A stretch of 64,000 nt of DNA from an uncultured Lentisphaeria bacterium (GCA_905197955.1 CAJKAR010000026.1:8483-72482); one strand, 5' to 3'; shown: positions 47,378 to 57,596, numbered from the stretch's first letter. Made by a program: numbers and translations. The notes: generated by a model from the sequence alone, not told the origin.

Positions 47378-48803
47378 ATGTTGAAAAAAATTCTGCTTCT
47401 AATCCCGTTTCTGATTCCATTGAAAGAATATGGTCTGGAAATGCCCTCGGTATTCTCCGACAACATGATTCTTCAGAGAGAAGCTCCTGTTGCAATCTGG
47501 GGAACGGACGTCCCGGAGAAACGATTACCGTTGAGTTTAATGGTCAGAAGCTCGTTACGACGGTTCGTTCAGATACAAACTGGCGGATTTTCCTGCCTCC
47601 GATGAAGGCGAACTCCGAGGGGCGCCCTCTTGTGGTAACCGGAGATCGGAAACTGACCTTCCAAAATGTGCTTGTCGGCGATATCTGGCTTTGCGCAGGG
47701 CAGTCAAACATGCAGTTTGCCCTGTTCGCCGTCCGAGAGGGAAAAGAGGCGGCGGCCTCCGCTGATCGTAAAATCCGTCTGCTGCAAGTTCCATGCTCCT
47801 GGAGCAGAAAACCGGAATATAATATCGAGGCAGTCTGGAACGAGGCAACCTCGCAGACGGCCTGGTATTTTTCCGGTTTTGCCTTTTTGTTTGGACGCCG
47901 TCTGCTTCAGGAAACCGGCGTCCCGCAGGGTCTTGTCAATATTTCCTGGGGCGGTGCGCGGATTGAATCCATGATGGATCGCAATGTCCTTCCGCATGTC
48001 CGGATCAGCGAATCGGTAAGAAGAGAACTGGAAAAGCAGTTTCAGGATCTGGATTCCAGGAGTGACAGGGAGTTGAGACCGGATAAGCAACGTCTTCCCG
48101 GAGTTCTCTACAACAAAATGATCCGTCCGCTTTCTCCGATGGCGGTACGTGGAGTCATCTGGTATCAGGGCGAAGACAACCATGCAGACGGAATGAAGTA
48201 TGCAGATAAGCTTCAGGTTCTTTCCGAAACGTTCCGTCATTCTTTTTCCAATCCCAATCTGCCATTCTATATTGTCCAGATACCGCCATATCGATATTCC
48301 CTTCGGGATCCTCAGCTTCTGCCGCGCTTCTGGAAGGCGCAGTTTACCTGGACAATCCGTGATGTCAATGCGGAAATAATTGTCAGCACGGACTGTGGTG
48401 ATTTTAAAGACATTCATCCCCGCCACAAACGGATTCTGGCGGAACGTCTGGCGGATACCATTCTTTACCGGGAATACAGAATGGGAAACTCATCTGTTCT
48501 TGCTCCGCGATTCAAAAAGCGATATGGAAGAATCGTGAAATTATCGTTTCATTTCATAACAGCAATGGATTGAAAAGTCGCGATGGAAAAAACATTACTC
48601 ATCTGATGATCGCGGGCTCCGACCGGAATTTCATAAACGCAGAAGGACGTATTCAGAATGATTCTCTTATCATTCCGGTAAAAGCAGGAATGAATCCCAA
48701 ATGGATCCGTCTCGGGTGGGATCAGTTCGGCAATCATAATCTGGTCAATCGTCACGGAATTCCTGCCGTTCCATTCGAGGAAGAAGTTCAGGAAATGTTG
48801 TGA
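47378..48803 (+). pseudogene. sialate O-acetylesterase (SASA/SGNH) with two frameshifts
   Basis: Three frames join into one ~475-residue SASA protein. Frame 1 (47378-) gives a signal peptide and 'MPSVFSDNMILQREAPVAIW' plus GTD. Frame 2, from about 47514, gives 'PGETITVEFNGQKLVTTVRS', then 'LCAGQSNMQFALFAV' (Ser of the catalytic set) and 'GVIWYQGEDNHAD'. Frame 3, from about 48515, gives 'EIIVSFHNSNGLKSRDG' to the end. The breaks sit at a CCCGG tract (47512-47516) and an A5 run (48514-48518), so one lost base each would explain them. Sequencing error is as likely as true decay. Expected role: removal of acetyl groups from sugars. Last gene of the operon. Confidence 0.75.
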
Positions 48804-48930
48804 CGGATAGAAAGAGGTGACAAGTTCGTCTGATGATCTGTTTCCTCATTTTCTATTCGGGAATCCAGCCGCTATCCCGGCGATATTTTCTTTCAGGTAA
48901 ACAGGGAAATCCAGAAATATCTGCACCGGA

Positions 48931-48966
48931 GTTTCCGCATAGCAACGTTTCCCGCTATGCGGAAAC
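48931..48966. terminator. hairpin between convergent operons
   Basis: GTTTCCGCATAGC (48931-48943) pairs perfectly over 13 bp with GCTATGCGGAAAC (48954-48966), loop of 10. It lies between the 3' ends of the + operon (48803) and the - GH2-like gene (49133). No T-tract on either side. The rest of 48804-49132 is without a supported gene. Confidence 0.55.
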
Positions 48967-49132
48967 AAAATCCAATGAAGCTTCCGCCTCGAAAACAGAA
49001 CTTGAAATCATCTCTGAATGATTTTTGCCACTGGATGGATCATCCATCCCCTTTACCAGATTCAACACAACCCCCCGTTTTGCGGATCATGTGTTTTCCT
49101 TCATTCCGTCCGAAAACCATTTCCGGAAACAC

Positions 49133-52100
49133 TCATTGTTTCTCCTTCAACTCATAGAATTCGACTTTGTGGTACCGCATATTCACATTGCAGAAGCGAA
49201 AATGAGTGAAATTGCAGGAGGCAAATCGAAAATCCGATGCATCCGATACGGCATCCAGATTGCCATCCACATAGAGCCAGACTCGAGACCCGTCATACCG
49301 GAATCGAAGATGCACTTTTTTATTCAGTTCCAGAACTCTTTTCGATTTCATGTTCAGAATATGCACCCGCTTATCCGGATGGAACTGAAAACCGACCTGA
49401 ATCAGATCAAAAAGCCTTGCATTTCCATGAGTCGGATACTTCAACGGAGTCACTTCCAGAACCAGCTCAAATGGATTCCGCTGAAAATCCTTCATCGGAT
49501 TGTTTCTGGTCGGGAAGACCACAACACATCCGTTTTTTTCAGAGAAGTCGGCACCTTTTTCCGAATACTGATACTTGATTTCCGGAGAATAATAGCAACC
49601 GGGGACAGCCGGAAGCAATTCCTTTTTCGAAAAATCCACCGCAGCTTTCAAAACGGGGACCAGCTCACCAACGGTTTTCTGCGCTTTGGCAAAGGTGATC
49701 CCGACCACCACATACTGCGCGGCTGTCAAGCCTCCGCGAATATCAACTGAGCGGATCTGCTTTTCCGGATGCGGATTCCGGAAAGTGCTCAGATAAAGAT
49801 TGACAGAACCTTGTTTATTTCTGCCGGCCCAGGCGATCTGACAGTTGGCGGCTGGAATGAAATTCCACCAGTCACAGATGTCGATCTGAGCACGAACGGG
49901 GAGAACTGTCCGGGAACCATCCGCATAATGCAGAGTATATTCGGCAACAGGTGTTCCGGGTTTATCCGTCATCCAGGCGGAGGCATGAAGGACATGGAAC
50001 AGATCGGCTTCCGTCCCCACCGGAATACCTTTCACTTCCCGCATGAGTTTCTGAGCCATGACACTTCCAAAACTCAGAACGCCTTTCCCATTGTTCTTTT
50101 TCGGAGCGGCCAGATAAAATGGAATGCCGCAAAAGATATTTTCCTCCGGGAACGGCGGAACAGGAGTGGGCTGTCCATCTTCCTCGTAATTGTTCCGGCC
50201 GACGTGATTGATCAGGAACATGCGCATATCATTGCGGCCCTGATCGGTCCATCCCCCCTTCCCGTCGCCTGCGACACGATCCCAGTACCCCATATTGGCA
50301 AACTTCCCCAGATCAAGTCGCTGATAGTGAAATTTCGGTTTCACAACAGGCATAAATTTCACACCTAAATTCCGGCAGAGCATGGCAATGGTCCGCATCA
50401 CTTTTTCCCGTTCCTTGTCCACGGCATTTTCCCAGGGCAGCGTATCCAGCAGAATGCGTCCATCGCCGATACGGACCTCCGCAAGAAAAGCCGGCATTGT
50501 CAGCAGCCGGATTCCGGAGCTGTTTTCTTCGGATTCCAGGCACCAGACAGGCGGGTCCGCCGTCTGCATCGAACACTGCCAGTAGATTCCGGGACGGCTC
50601 CACTGCTCCTGATTGGAAGGGGGCCGGTACCATGCAAGATCAAAATTCGCAACGCCATTCAGCAGAGCGGCATTCCCGACCGGCACTCCTACCAGAATTT
50701 TTTTCGGCCGCGCAACGATCCGCAATCCCTTCGGAAGAATTCCTTCCAGTTTTTTCACGGTATCGGGTTCGGCATTGTGAATCCAGACCGTCCCTCCCCT
50801 CGCTAGAATTTTCCGGATGGATTCCTTCGAAAGTTCCGCAGAGGAATCCATCAGAACGATCCCCGAATCCGGATTGGCCGTCTCCACGGTTTCCGCAAAA
50901 ATCGTTTTCAGAAAAGGAGCAATCCTGACATTTTTTCCCGCCAGAAGCGTAATCGGAATTCGGTTCTCCTCCATCCGGCGCTCCACTCCGCAGCGGATCA
51001 TGTTGGCAAACAGTTTCAGGATCGCCGGATCCGAACTGTTCACCGGGAAGGAATTAAGAATGCAAACGCCTTTCTCCACATCCACTTCCACCAGAGGAGT
51101 CCATTCCATTCCACCGCGGCCGCCGCATTCCAGAATGTTCCGGAAGGAGCCTTCGCACGGTTTACGGAACGTACCGATCGAAACCAGATTCTCATTCCGC
51201 CAGCAATTCAGCTGTTCCGGAAGGAGACCTTTCAGAACAGGATGTCCCTCGCTGCGGATCCAGCTGCGAGTCGCGGCGTGATTGATATCGCGTTCCGGAA
51301 GTTCGGCGCGGAAGGGAACCCAGTCTTTCTGCGGCATCATCAAAACGGTTCCACCCAATTTGAAGAATTCGTTCAGCATGGGAACCATGGAAAGACGGAA
51401 AGCATCCGGAGCGACAATAATGACTTTTACTCCGGCGGGAATGTTTTTTTCGATTTTCCGTGTCTTCTGTAAATTCAGATCGGCAAGTTTTGCATCGAAA
51501 GAATTTCCGATCACCCCGATCCGGTCCGCCAGAGCGGAAAGATCGTATTTCCGGGGCATGACATGAATCGTCTGCTCGAAACGAGCCTGCTCCTGAGTTC
51601 CCATCAGAGCTTTGACGGTCAGCTGCGCCGTATAGGGTCTGCCGAGGGGGGGCAGAGTCACGGAGACGGTCCCATCCCATTTTTCCCCTTGCGGCACCTT
51701 CACTTTCCATTCGCCCTGCTTCAAGAGCGATTTGTCATCGGACCGCAGGTACCATCGAATCCGATCAGCGGGAGCACCGCCGTCGTTCAGGAAAACTACT
51801 TTCCGGTTCAGCGTATCCCCCTCGGTCAGATTCGGCTGGAATTCAAGGGGAGCCATCACGGTGTGTTCCAGAACATAATTCATGTCGCGCACCCATGGAT
51901 TGAGTCCAGCGAAACCGACATAGCGGTAATAGTTGCAGACCATCCGGAGCGCCTCCTCCGCCGGATTCTTCGCAACGGGATTGTAGTAGGAAACCGGTGT
52001 GGATGCCGTTGGCGATTCCTGTTCCCAGAGGCAGTAATCGTAAAGGACGTCGCCCGCAATCGAAGGATCGGCAAAACGGTAGAACTCCCCGATGATGACC

Positions 52101-53674
52101 GGTTTGCTCCAGTCGAATGGATTCGTGCGCCAGCCGCCTTTGACCGCACCTTTTTCCCGGGTCACCCACCAGAGATCATTCGGAAGATTGAATCCGGAAT
52201 TCGGATACTGCGCTTGAACGGTTCCGGCGCTCCATTCCGGATAATGGATGTTGTTGATGTCCAGAATTCCATTCCAGGAATTGTCTCCATCCGCCTGAAA
52301 AAGGGCATTCGGAGCATATTTCCGCATGGTCTTCAGGTAATGTTCCGTGACATCCTTCCACTCGGCTCCGGTTTCGGCCCAGACCGTCTCATTGGCGAGA
52401 GAATACATGATGACCGATGGATGATTCCGGTACAGTTTCGCAACCCCTTTGCAGTATTCCTCCACGCCATCCTTGCGGAAACGATTGTTCCGATTGAAAA
52501 AGCTGAAGGCCAGCTCCGGAATCAGGAAACGTCCGGCACGGTCAACGGATTCAATCAGCCAGTACGGCAGGGAACCAAGGTGCATACGGGTGGCGTTCAC
52601 GGAATTTTTCCCTTTATACCAGCGTCCGTATTTCCATTTTTCAAAATCGGCGGAACAGCCCATGATGGAATCGCGGGCAAGGAAGATCCGCTGTCCGTTG
52701 AGAAGGATGTCACGTCCGGAGATTGTGATTTCGCGGAACCCGAATTTCTGACGGAAGGCATCCGAAGCCTTACCATCGCGGGTCAGTACGACATCCGCCT
52801 CATAGAAGTGAGCTCCGGCGGGATCCCACAGCAGCAGAGGGGCCGTCCATGGACGGCGCAACGTGATGATTTTTTCTCCCCGCGCGGGAACTGTAACCGG
52901 TTCGGTTTCCAGAATCATTCTCGGACGTCTGGAATCCTGCTCCGGAGCCACACGGATCAAAGGACGAACCGTCGCCGCCCGGTCGGAAACGTTCTTCAGC
53001 GAAATCTCAAAGGCAATCTCCTTTTTCTGGACAAAGGTCCGGACAAAGACATCGTCAACGTAGCAGAACGGACGGAATTCCAGTTTGATCGGACCTTCAA
53101 ATCGGGCGAGTTCCCCATAGCTGTAATGAGGCGCAAGCCACTCCCTAGTTTTCGGATCAATCAATCCTTCATGGGCAGTGATAGCAAATATGATCTCATT
53201 TTTACCCGGACGCAGAAGATTGGTCACGTCCATCTCCTTCGGCAGACATGCCTGATTGGAAGATCCGGCAAATCTGCCGTTGACGAACAAACCGAATTTC
53301 AGACGGGCTGTGGCAATCGTGAAGAACGCCGCATGATTCTTCACCATATTTTCAGGAACATCCACAATTCGGCGATGCCATTTTGTCAGATCGGTTTTCT
53401 GTTTGAACTGCCCGTTTTTGTCGAACAGAGGATCATGATAACGTGCAGCGCCTCTCATGGCGGTTTTCACTCTTATTCCTTTGCGCCCAGGGGACCAGCG
53501 CAGATTCGCCGGAAGACGAGACAGATCCGTAGAATCGGAAAGGGCATATTCCCAGTCTGTCTCTTCATCCGGAATCATCAGTTCGGCGCGGGGGCCGAAA
53601 AGATATGGCTCCATTGCTCCGGCAAACATCAGCGGAAAAACGGCCAGCAGTAATACTCGGAAAAAATGTTTCAT
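49133..53674 (-). CDS. secreted GH2-like giant glycosidase with KGGWxDQG and C-terminal LamG-like domains
   Basis: 1513 residues with signal peptide MKHFFRVLLLAVFPLMFAGA. Order: GH2 sugar-binding domain (~90-200, 'ATARLKFGLFVNGRF', 'DVTNLLRPGKNEIIFAI'); Ig-like domain; barrel with 'IMYSLANETVW' (acid/base Glu ~428) and 'PVIIGEFYRFAD' (nucleophile Glu ~528). Then a ~400-residue segment with a flavodoxin/glutamine-amidotransferase-like look ('GVKVIIVAPDAFRLSMV', 'RILLDTLPWENAVD'), the shared domain at ~1125-1320 ('RVAGDGKGGWTDQGRNDMRM'), and a LamG-like end ('LRFRYDGSRVWLYVDGNLD'). 92 bp downstream of a pseudopilin on the same strand. Confidence 0.75.
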   Translation of the reverse strand: MKHFFRVLLLAVFPLMFAGAMEPYLFGPRAELMIPDEETDWEYALSDSTDLSRLPANLRWSPGRKGIRVKTAMRGAARYHDPLFDKNGQFKQKTDLTKWHRRIVDVPENMVKNHAAFFTIATARLKFGLFVNGRFAGSSNQACLPKEMDVTNLLRPGKNEIIFAITAHEGLIDPKTREWLAPHYSYGELARFEGPIKLEFRPFCYVDDVFVRTFVQKKEIAFEISLKNVSDRAATVRPLIRVAPEQDSRRPRMILETEPVTVPARGEKIITLRRPWTAPLLLWDPAGAHFYEADVVLTRDGKASDAFRQKFGFREITISGRDILLNGQRIFLARDSIMGCSADFEKWKYGRWYKGKNSVNATRMHLGSLPYWLIESVDRAGRFLIPELAFSFFNRNNRFRKDGVEEYCKGVAKLYRNHPSVIMYSLANETVWAETGAEWKDVTEHYLKTMRKYAPNALFQADGDNSWNGILDINNIHYPEWSAGTVQAQYPNSGFNLPNDLWWVTREKGAVKGGWRTNPFDWSKPVIIGEFYRFADPSIAGDVLYDYCLWEQESPTASTPVSYYNPVAKNPAEEALRMVCNYYRYVGFAGLNPWVRDMNYVLEHTVMAPLEFQPNLTEGDTLNRKVVFLNDGGAPADRIRWYLRSDDKSLLKQGEWKVKVPQGEKWDGTVSVTLPPLGRPYTAQLTVKALMGTQEQARFEQTIHVMPRKYDLSALADRIGVIGNSFDAKLADLNLQKTRKIEKNIPAGVKVIIVAPDAFRLSMVPMLNEFFKLGGTVLMMPQKDWVPFRAELPERDINHAATRSWIRSEGHPVLKGLLPEQLNCWRNENLVSIGTFRKPCEGSFRNILECGGRGGMEWTPLVEVDVEKGVCILNSFPVNSSDPAILKLFANMIRCGVERRMEENRIPITLLAGKNVRIAPFLKTIFAETVETANPDSGIVLMDSSAELSKESIRKILARGGTVWIHNAEPDTVKKLEGILPKGLRIVARPKKILVGVPVGNAALLNGVANFDLAWYRPPSNQEQWSRPGIYWQCSMQTADPPVWCLESEENSSGIRLLTMPAFLAEVRIGDGRILLDTLPWENAVDKEREKVMRTIAMLCRNLGVKFMPVVKPKFHYQRLDLGKFANMGYWDRVAGDGKGGWTDQGRNDMRMFLINHVGRNNYEEDGQPTPVPPFPEENIFCGIPFYLAAPKKNNGKGVLSFGSVMAQKLMREVKGIPVGTEADLFHVLHASAWMTDKPGTPVAEYTLHYADGSRTVLPVRAQIDICDWWNFIPAANCQIAWAGRNKQGSVNLYLSTFRNPHPEKQIRSVDIRGGLTAAQYVVVGITFAKAQKTVGELVPVLKAAVDFSKKELLPAVPGCYYSPEIKYQYSEKGADFSEKNGCVVVFPTRNNPMKDFQRNPFELVLEVTPLKYPTHGNARLFDLIQVGFQFHPDKRVHILNMKSKRVLELNKKVHLRFRYDGSRVWLYVDGNLDAVSDASDFRFASCNFTHFRFCNVNMRYHKVEFYELKEKQ

Positions 53675-53766
53675 TTTCAGTCCTTATCTTTTTGTTATCT
53701 GTTCAAAAATTCAGTATTTTTCAAAAAATTCCTTCTATCCCGAAAAGGAACTCTCCCAAACGGATT

Positions 53767-54588
53767 CTACTTTCCGCTCCGGAACCCCCGGTAAAAGGCA
53801 TGAGGGAAAAAAACAGGGAAATCCTGAAGCGTTCTCCCGTTTTCCGTCGGCACCTTCAGAAGAGACGCCAGAGACAGCGCAGCAGCATGTCCATCCATAT
53901 ACAGCAGATTCGTCGTTCCGGCAAGAAGCGAAAAAGAATTCAGTATCCCATCCTTGCTCCGATCGCCCAATCCGCCGAAATCATTTCCGCCTCCATGACG
54001 GAATGCAGTATTCAATCCATCTCCCCATCCATTCAACGCCAGGGAATTTGGATGCTTGATATCTCCTGCGAAAATAGCCTCCACAGGTCTGGTGATCTCC
54101 GAAAGTTTCCGGTAATAGGGTACATCCGGACTGCCTTTCTTTGCTACTTCCCCAACCGCGTAATGCGTATAACGCATTGCACTGGAGCCGTTGCCCCACT
54201 GAGCCTTCATCGGCTCCGCCGGACAGAGAAAATCGCAGTCGTAATTTCCGTTTTTCAGAATGGAGACGAATTTCACACCGTAAGCGCGCGAACAACTTTG
54301 TCCATCCGGGGACGTTCCGGAAAGCACACCATACCATGCATTCGGATGATCCGACCCGGCGCTCGCTTTGTTCACACGGATTGACGTTACAATATAATCA
54401 CTGCTGTCACCACTGTAACTTGCCTGCGCAAGTCCGATCTGCTTCAGGTTGCTCAGACAGACGGAACCCCTTGCCATGGATCTTGATTTCTCCAGTGCCG
54501 GAAGCAGAAGAGCAATCAGAATTGCAATGATTGCCACAACGATTAAAAGCTCTAGAAGTGTAAATCGGCATACTCTCTCTGCATTCAT
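53767..54588 (-). CDS. type II secretion-like pseudopilin
   Basis: 273 residues from the ATG at 54588 (GGAG and GAGG upstream; a TTG at 54591 is the alternative). 'CRFTLLELLIVVAIIAILIA' is the prepilin site with +5 Glu, then 'LLLPALEKSRSMARGSVCLS'. The C-terminal part has 'AFRHGGGNDFGG' and, later, 'TTNLLYMDGHAAAL', an H-Xn-DG motif stretched by an insert. It is transcribed from a strong promoter with an upstream repeat element (54706-54721) and leads into the GH2-like gene. Confidence 0.85.
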   Translation of the reverse strand: MNAERVCRFTLLELLIVVAIIAILIALLLPALEKSRSMARGSVCLSNLKQIGLAQASYSGDSSDYIVTSIRVNKASAGSDHPNAWYGVLSGTSPDGQSCSRAYGVKFVSILKNGNYDCDFLCPAEPMKAQWGNGSSAMRYTHYAVGEVAKKGSPDVPYYRKLSEITRPVEAIFAGDIKHPNSLALNGWGDGLNTAFRHGGGNDFGGLGDRSKDGILNSFSLLAGTTNLLYMDGHAAALSLASLLKVPTENGRTLQDFPVFFPHAFYRGFRSGK

Positions 54589-54665
54589 CAAGCCTCATCT
54601 CCTTCTTCTGAAAATCATTCCGGAACACAGCTCCGGTGGTTTGACGCCTCTCTTTCCTGAATACC

Positions 54666-54694
54666 ATTATATCATAAAACACAGATTTTGACAA
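54666..54694 (-). promoter_or_regulatory. promoter of the pseudopilin/GH2-like operon
   Basis: On the minus strand TTGTCA (54689-54694), 17-base spacer, TATAAT (54666-54671). The operator candidate at 54706-54721 starts 11 bp upstream of the -35 box. Confidence 0.7.
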
Positions 54695-54705
54695 GAGGAG
54701 TACAA

Positions 54706-54721
54706 TGATACAAAATGAGAC
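54706..54721 (-). promoter_or_regulatory. activator/operator candidate, copy 1
   Basis: On the minus strand GTCTCATTTTGTATCA. Its twin at 57687-57702 reads GTCTCATTTTGTCTCA, 15 of 16 bases the same. Both lie 10-11 bp upstream of a -35 box of a minus-strand gene and flank the LacI gene 54910-55872. Apart from these sites, 54589-54909 holds no gene. Confidence 0.65.
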
Positions 54722-54909
54722 AGAAACCTTCTGTTCCGCCTATTTCCACAGAAAAGTGACCAGATCGCTTCCGAAGAGCTCTCCGGAAAAAGAGAGGAAC
54801 AGATTGTTTTTTCAGAAAACCATTGTATCTTACTTCATTTTCATCGTCTGAATTCGATGGTCCGATTTCACCAGCTCCCGCGGGGAACCACTTCCGCAGG
54901 AGCTCCAGA

Positions 54910-55872
54910 ATGAAAGAAAATACAATGAAGAGTGACCGGGAAAAACCGAAAAAAGTCACAGTTCGCACCATTGCGGAATTGACCGGATATGCGCATTGTA
55001 CCGTGGCACGGGCTCTGGCGAACACGGGCAGCGTTGCGGAAGAAACCCGCAGACGGATTCTACAGATCGCCAGAGATGCCGGATATGTAAATGAGAGACA
55101 ACCGGTAATCGCCATTATCATACCTCTTTTCGGTCCGGAAATCAGCACATACAATACGAGTCTGATAGATGAACTCATCGCGCATCTGGACCGGGAGGAG
55201 TTCCGGTACGAACTCATTCCGGAGCGTATGACAGGAAGAATGAATGAGAAACTGATCAATGGCGCCATCTCCCTCTGCTATCTGGGAGAGCTGGAAAAGG
55301 AATGGGCCGCTCAGCATAATATTCCGCTTGTCTGCATCAACGATTATGGATTCAACCTGAACCGGATCTATTCAGTATCCTCGAATGATCGTCAGGTCAT
55401 GACCATTCTAGTGGACCATCTGCTAACTGGAAACCGGAAAAGAGTCGTCTACTATGAACCGCATTCCTCCACAAAAAACCAGCGGGAACGGAAAGCCTAT
55501 TTCTGCAATATCGCGAAACATGCGGATCTGGAAACGATTCCTCTTCGGGAGAAGCCGCAGGACTGGGGACTCTTTGTGAAACGCGGAAGAATTGATGCGA
55601 TTGTCATCCCTTCAGAGGACCCCGACCTGCACATTTATGCGGATCTCAGAAATCACGGACTGAAAATTCCAGGGGATGTGGAACTGATCCACTGGTTCTC
55701 CCGGAAAATTTCAGAGACGCTGATGCCGGACCAGTTCTGTCCGGGACAGGATTTCCCGGAACTGGCAAGACAGGCGGTCCTTCTTTTGAAACGTCTCTTT
55801 CACGGAGACGAAGTCGTCCACGATCTGTTCGTGGACTACCGCATCTTTCAATCCGGTTCCACCAGAGCATAG
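54910..55872 (+). CDS. LacI-family regulator
   Basis: 320 residues from the ATG at 54910, which has AGGAGC seven bases upstream; an in-frame ATG at 54823 lacks this. HTH 'VTVRTIAELTGYAHCTVARA' with 'LANTGSVAEETRRRILQIAR'; the rest is a LacI-type sensor ('VIAIIIPLFGPEISTYN', 'GDVELIHWFSRKISETLM'). It is divergent from the pseudopilin/GH2-like operon and its 3' end overlaps the 3' end of the GH29-like gene by 25 bp. Likely binds the repeated GTCTCATTTTG element beside both units. Confidence 0.85.
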   Translation: MKENTMKSDREKPKKVTVRTIAELTGYAHCTVARALANTGSVAEETRRRILQIARDAGYVNERQPVIAIIIPLFGPEISTYNTSLIDELIAHLDREEFRYELIPERMTGRMNEKLINGAISLCYLGELEKEWAAQHNIPLVCINDYGFNLNRIYSVSSNDRQVMTILVDHLLTGNRKRVVYYEPHSSTKNQRERKAYFCNIAKHADLETIPLREKPQDWGLFVKRGRIDAIVIPSEDPDLHIYADLRNHGLKIPGDVELIHWFSRKISETLMPDQFCPGQDFPELARQAVLLLKRLFHGDEVVHDLFVDYRIFQSGSTRA

Positions 55873-57596
55873 CAGGAGCTTGATTCCGCGTTCGCTCCGA
55901 ACAGAACCCCATGAAGGGCATCACCGTTCCGGTTCACGGATTGCTGAATTTCAAACCGGAAACCACCATTCCTGTATGGGCCTGGCAGTTCGATTGTCAG
56001 ATCCAGGAGCAGCGACTCTCTGGAACGGGATCTTTCACAATGAAGGAACGGGACGGGAAGCAGGATCCCGGACGAGTGCACTTCCAGAACCCGACCATCG
56101 TGCAGAATGCAGAACTGGCGCCGATGAAACCGCTCTGCGTCGGCGAGGAACAGTTCCAGACAGGAATTCTGCCAGGGCACCTTGCAAATCAGCGCTTCCT
56201 TCTCCGTGATCTCCGCATGAATCCGGAAGAGATTTCCTGACAAAGCAAAAGAATACGCTCCAATGCAGGTTCCATCGTTTCCCGCGATGCAAAATGGTTT
56301 TGAAAAATCCTTTCCCAAGTGCAGACGGTGTTCCGCATATACGGGAAAACCGCGTTTCCAGCCACCGCATTCCAGTTCAATCCGCTGTTCTTTCCGTCCG
56401 GAATATGGCAGACGGCACGGGGGATGCACCGGCATACCGTTCCAGAAAACGGAAAGGTCGGACGATTCCGGAGAGAGACTCAGGAAACCATCTTCCGTTT
56501 TCTCCGTATCATCCAACACCGGCGGAGTAACCCGGACCGTGGTTTTCGGAAAAAGCTGCCGGCTTCGCCGATATTCGTCCGCAAACTGCCGCAGGATATG
56601 GAAATTCTCTCTGGAGATTCCTTCCGGAGAGAAAGGCAGATCCCAGGCAATCACGCCACCGTTGTCGGTTATGTTCCGCGTAAGTTCCGCATATTTCTCC
56701 GGCGAATACCGGAGAGTGGAACGGGGTCCCCAGGTGTTTCCAGCCGGAGTCAGAAGAAACGGCAGAAGACCATCGGAAAAACGAGAACTGCCGGAAGGAA
56801 CCGCAAGTTCCGGCTCGAAAATTTCACCAGCCGTCATACTTTCCGGACTCCCCCGATAATTGCGACGGGGAAGATACTGAATTCCCGGATTGAACGCAAC
56901 CAGTGCATCCGGATTGCCCGCTCGAAGCGCTCGAACAAACGATTCCCCGTTGGGTTCTTCCGGAAAATCAAAAAGAAACTCCGGATTATAGGTTCCATCA
57001 ATCCACCAGCCGTGAATCTTCCGCCCCCAACGTTCGGCCCAGACCCGGTGAATATCCGTCCACATCTTCAGAAACTCATCCATGCGTTTGAATTCGGGAG
57101 TCACGATTTTTCCCCGGTCCTCCGGCCATGCCTGCTCGCATTTCAGCTTTTGAAGCACAAGGGGATCCGCACCGGGGGCCATGCAGGTAGAATAAACAAA
57201 AAGAGGAATCTCATATTTTGCCAGAGCGTCGGAAAAATCGGCAATCAGATCTCTGCGGGAACAGCGGGAAGCCTCTCCGGTGTAGCCGGTCAGGGTGTCG
57301 TACACGATGTTCGGAGAACAATAATATGCGGAGTTCTGTCCCACGGTCAGCCATGCAAATCCGGCGCGGAGTTCGTGCAGCTGTTCTGCCAGCAGATCCA
57401 CCTGGAACGAATCCACTCGACGGTTCCATTCCGTCGGAGGCATTGGAATCCATTGGGAATTCTTTCCGGTATTCGCCGGGCCGCTGTTCAGAAAATGGAA
57501 GAAAAAACCGTATTCTCTTTCCCGGAACCACTCTTTTTTCCTCTCTTCAGCATTCACGTGTCCTGTCATTTGCTCCACCATGATTTTACTCGCCAT
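55848..57596 (-). CDS. GH29-like alpha-L-fucosidase family protein
   Basis: Up to 582 residues; starts at 57596, 57581 and 57569 are all possible, without a clear Shine-Dalgarno. No signal peptide. 'EYGFFFHFLNSGPANTG' near the start, 'WLTVGQNSAYYCSPNIVYDT' and 'RKIHGWWIDGTYNPEFLFDF' (nucleophile Asp ~199) follow the GH29 layout. The region after ~370 is beta-rich and resembles a CBM9/DOMON sandwich ('FAIAGNDG'-type region near 450 and 'LFLADAERFHRRQFCILHDG'). It has its own promoter with the repeated operator candidate. Likely releases fucose or a related sugar; specificity not readable. Confidence 0.65.
   Translation of the reverse strand: MASKIMVEQMTGHVNAEERKKEWFREREYGFFFHFLNSGPANTGKNSQWIPMPPTEWNRRVDSFQVDLLAEQLHELRAGFAWLTVGQNSAYYCSPNIVYDTLTGYTGEASRCSRRDLIADFSDALAKYEIPLFVYSTCMAPGADPLVLQKLKCEQAWPEDRGKIVTPEFKRMDEFLKMWTDIHRVWAERWGRKIHGWWIDGTYNPEFLFDFPEEPNGESFVRALRAGNPDALVAFNPGIQYLPRRNYRGSPESMTAGEIFEPELAVPSGSSRFSDGLLPFLLTPAGNTWGPRSTLRYSPEKYAELTRNITDNGGVIAWDLPFSPEGISRENFHILRQFADEYRRSRQLFPKTTVRVTPPVLDDTEKTEDGFLSLSPESSDLSVFWNGMPVHPPCRLPYSGRKEQRIELECGGWKRGFPVYAEHRLHLGKDFSKPFCIAGNDGTCIGAYSFALSGNLFRIHAEITEKEALICKVPWQNSCLELFLADAERFHRRQFCILHDGRVLEVHSSGILLPVPFLHCERSRSRESLLLDLTIELPGPYRNGGFRFEIQQSVNRNGDALHGVLFGANAESSSCYALVEPD

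Noticed and set aside
51563..53653. Plus-strand ORF of 696 residues
   Set aside because: Opposite strand of the GH2-like gene, which has a signal peptide, clear domains and both catalytic Glu. The plus frame is arginine/glycine-rich shadow sequence.
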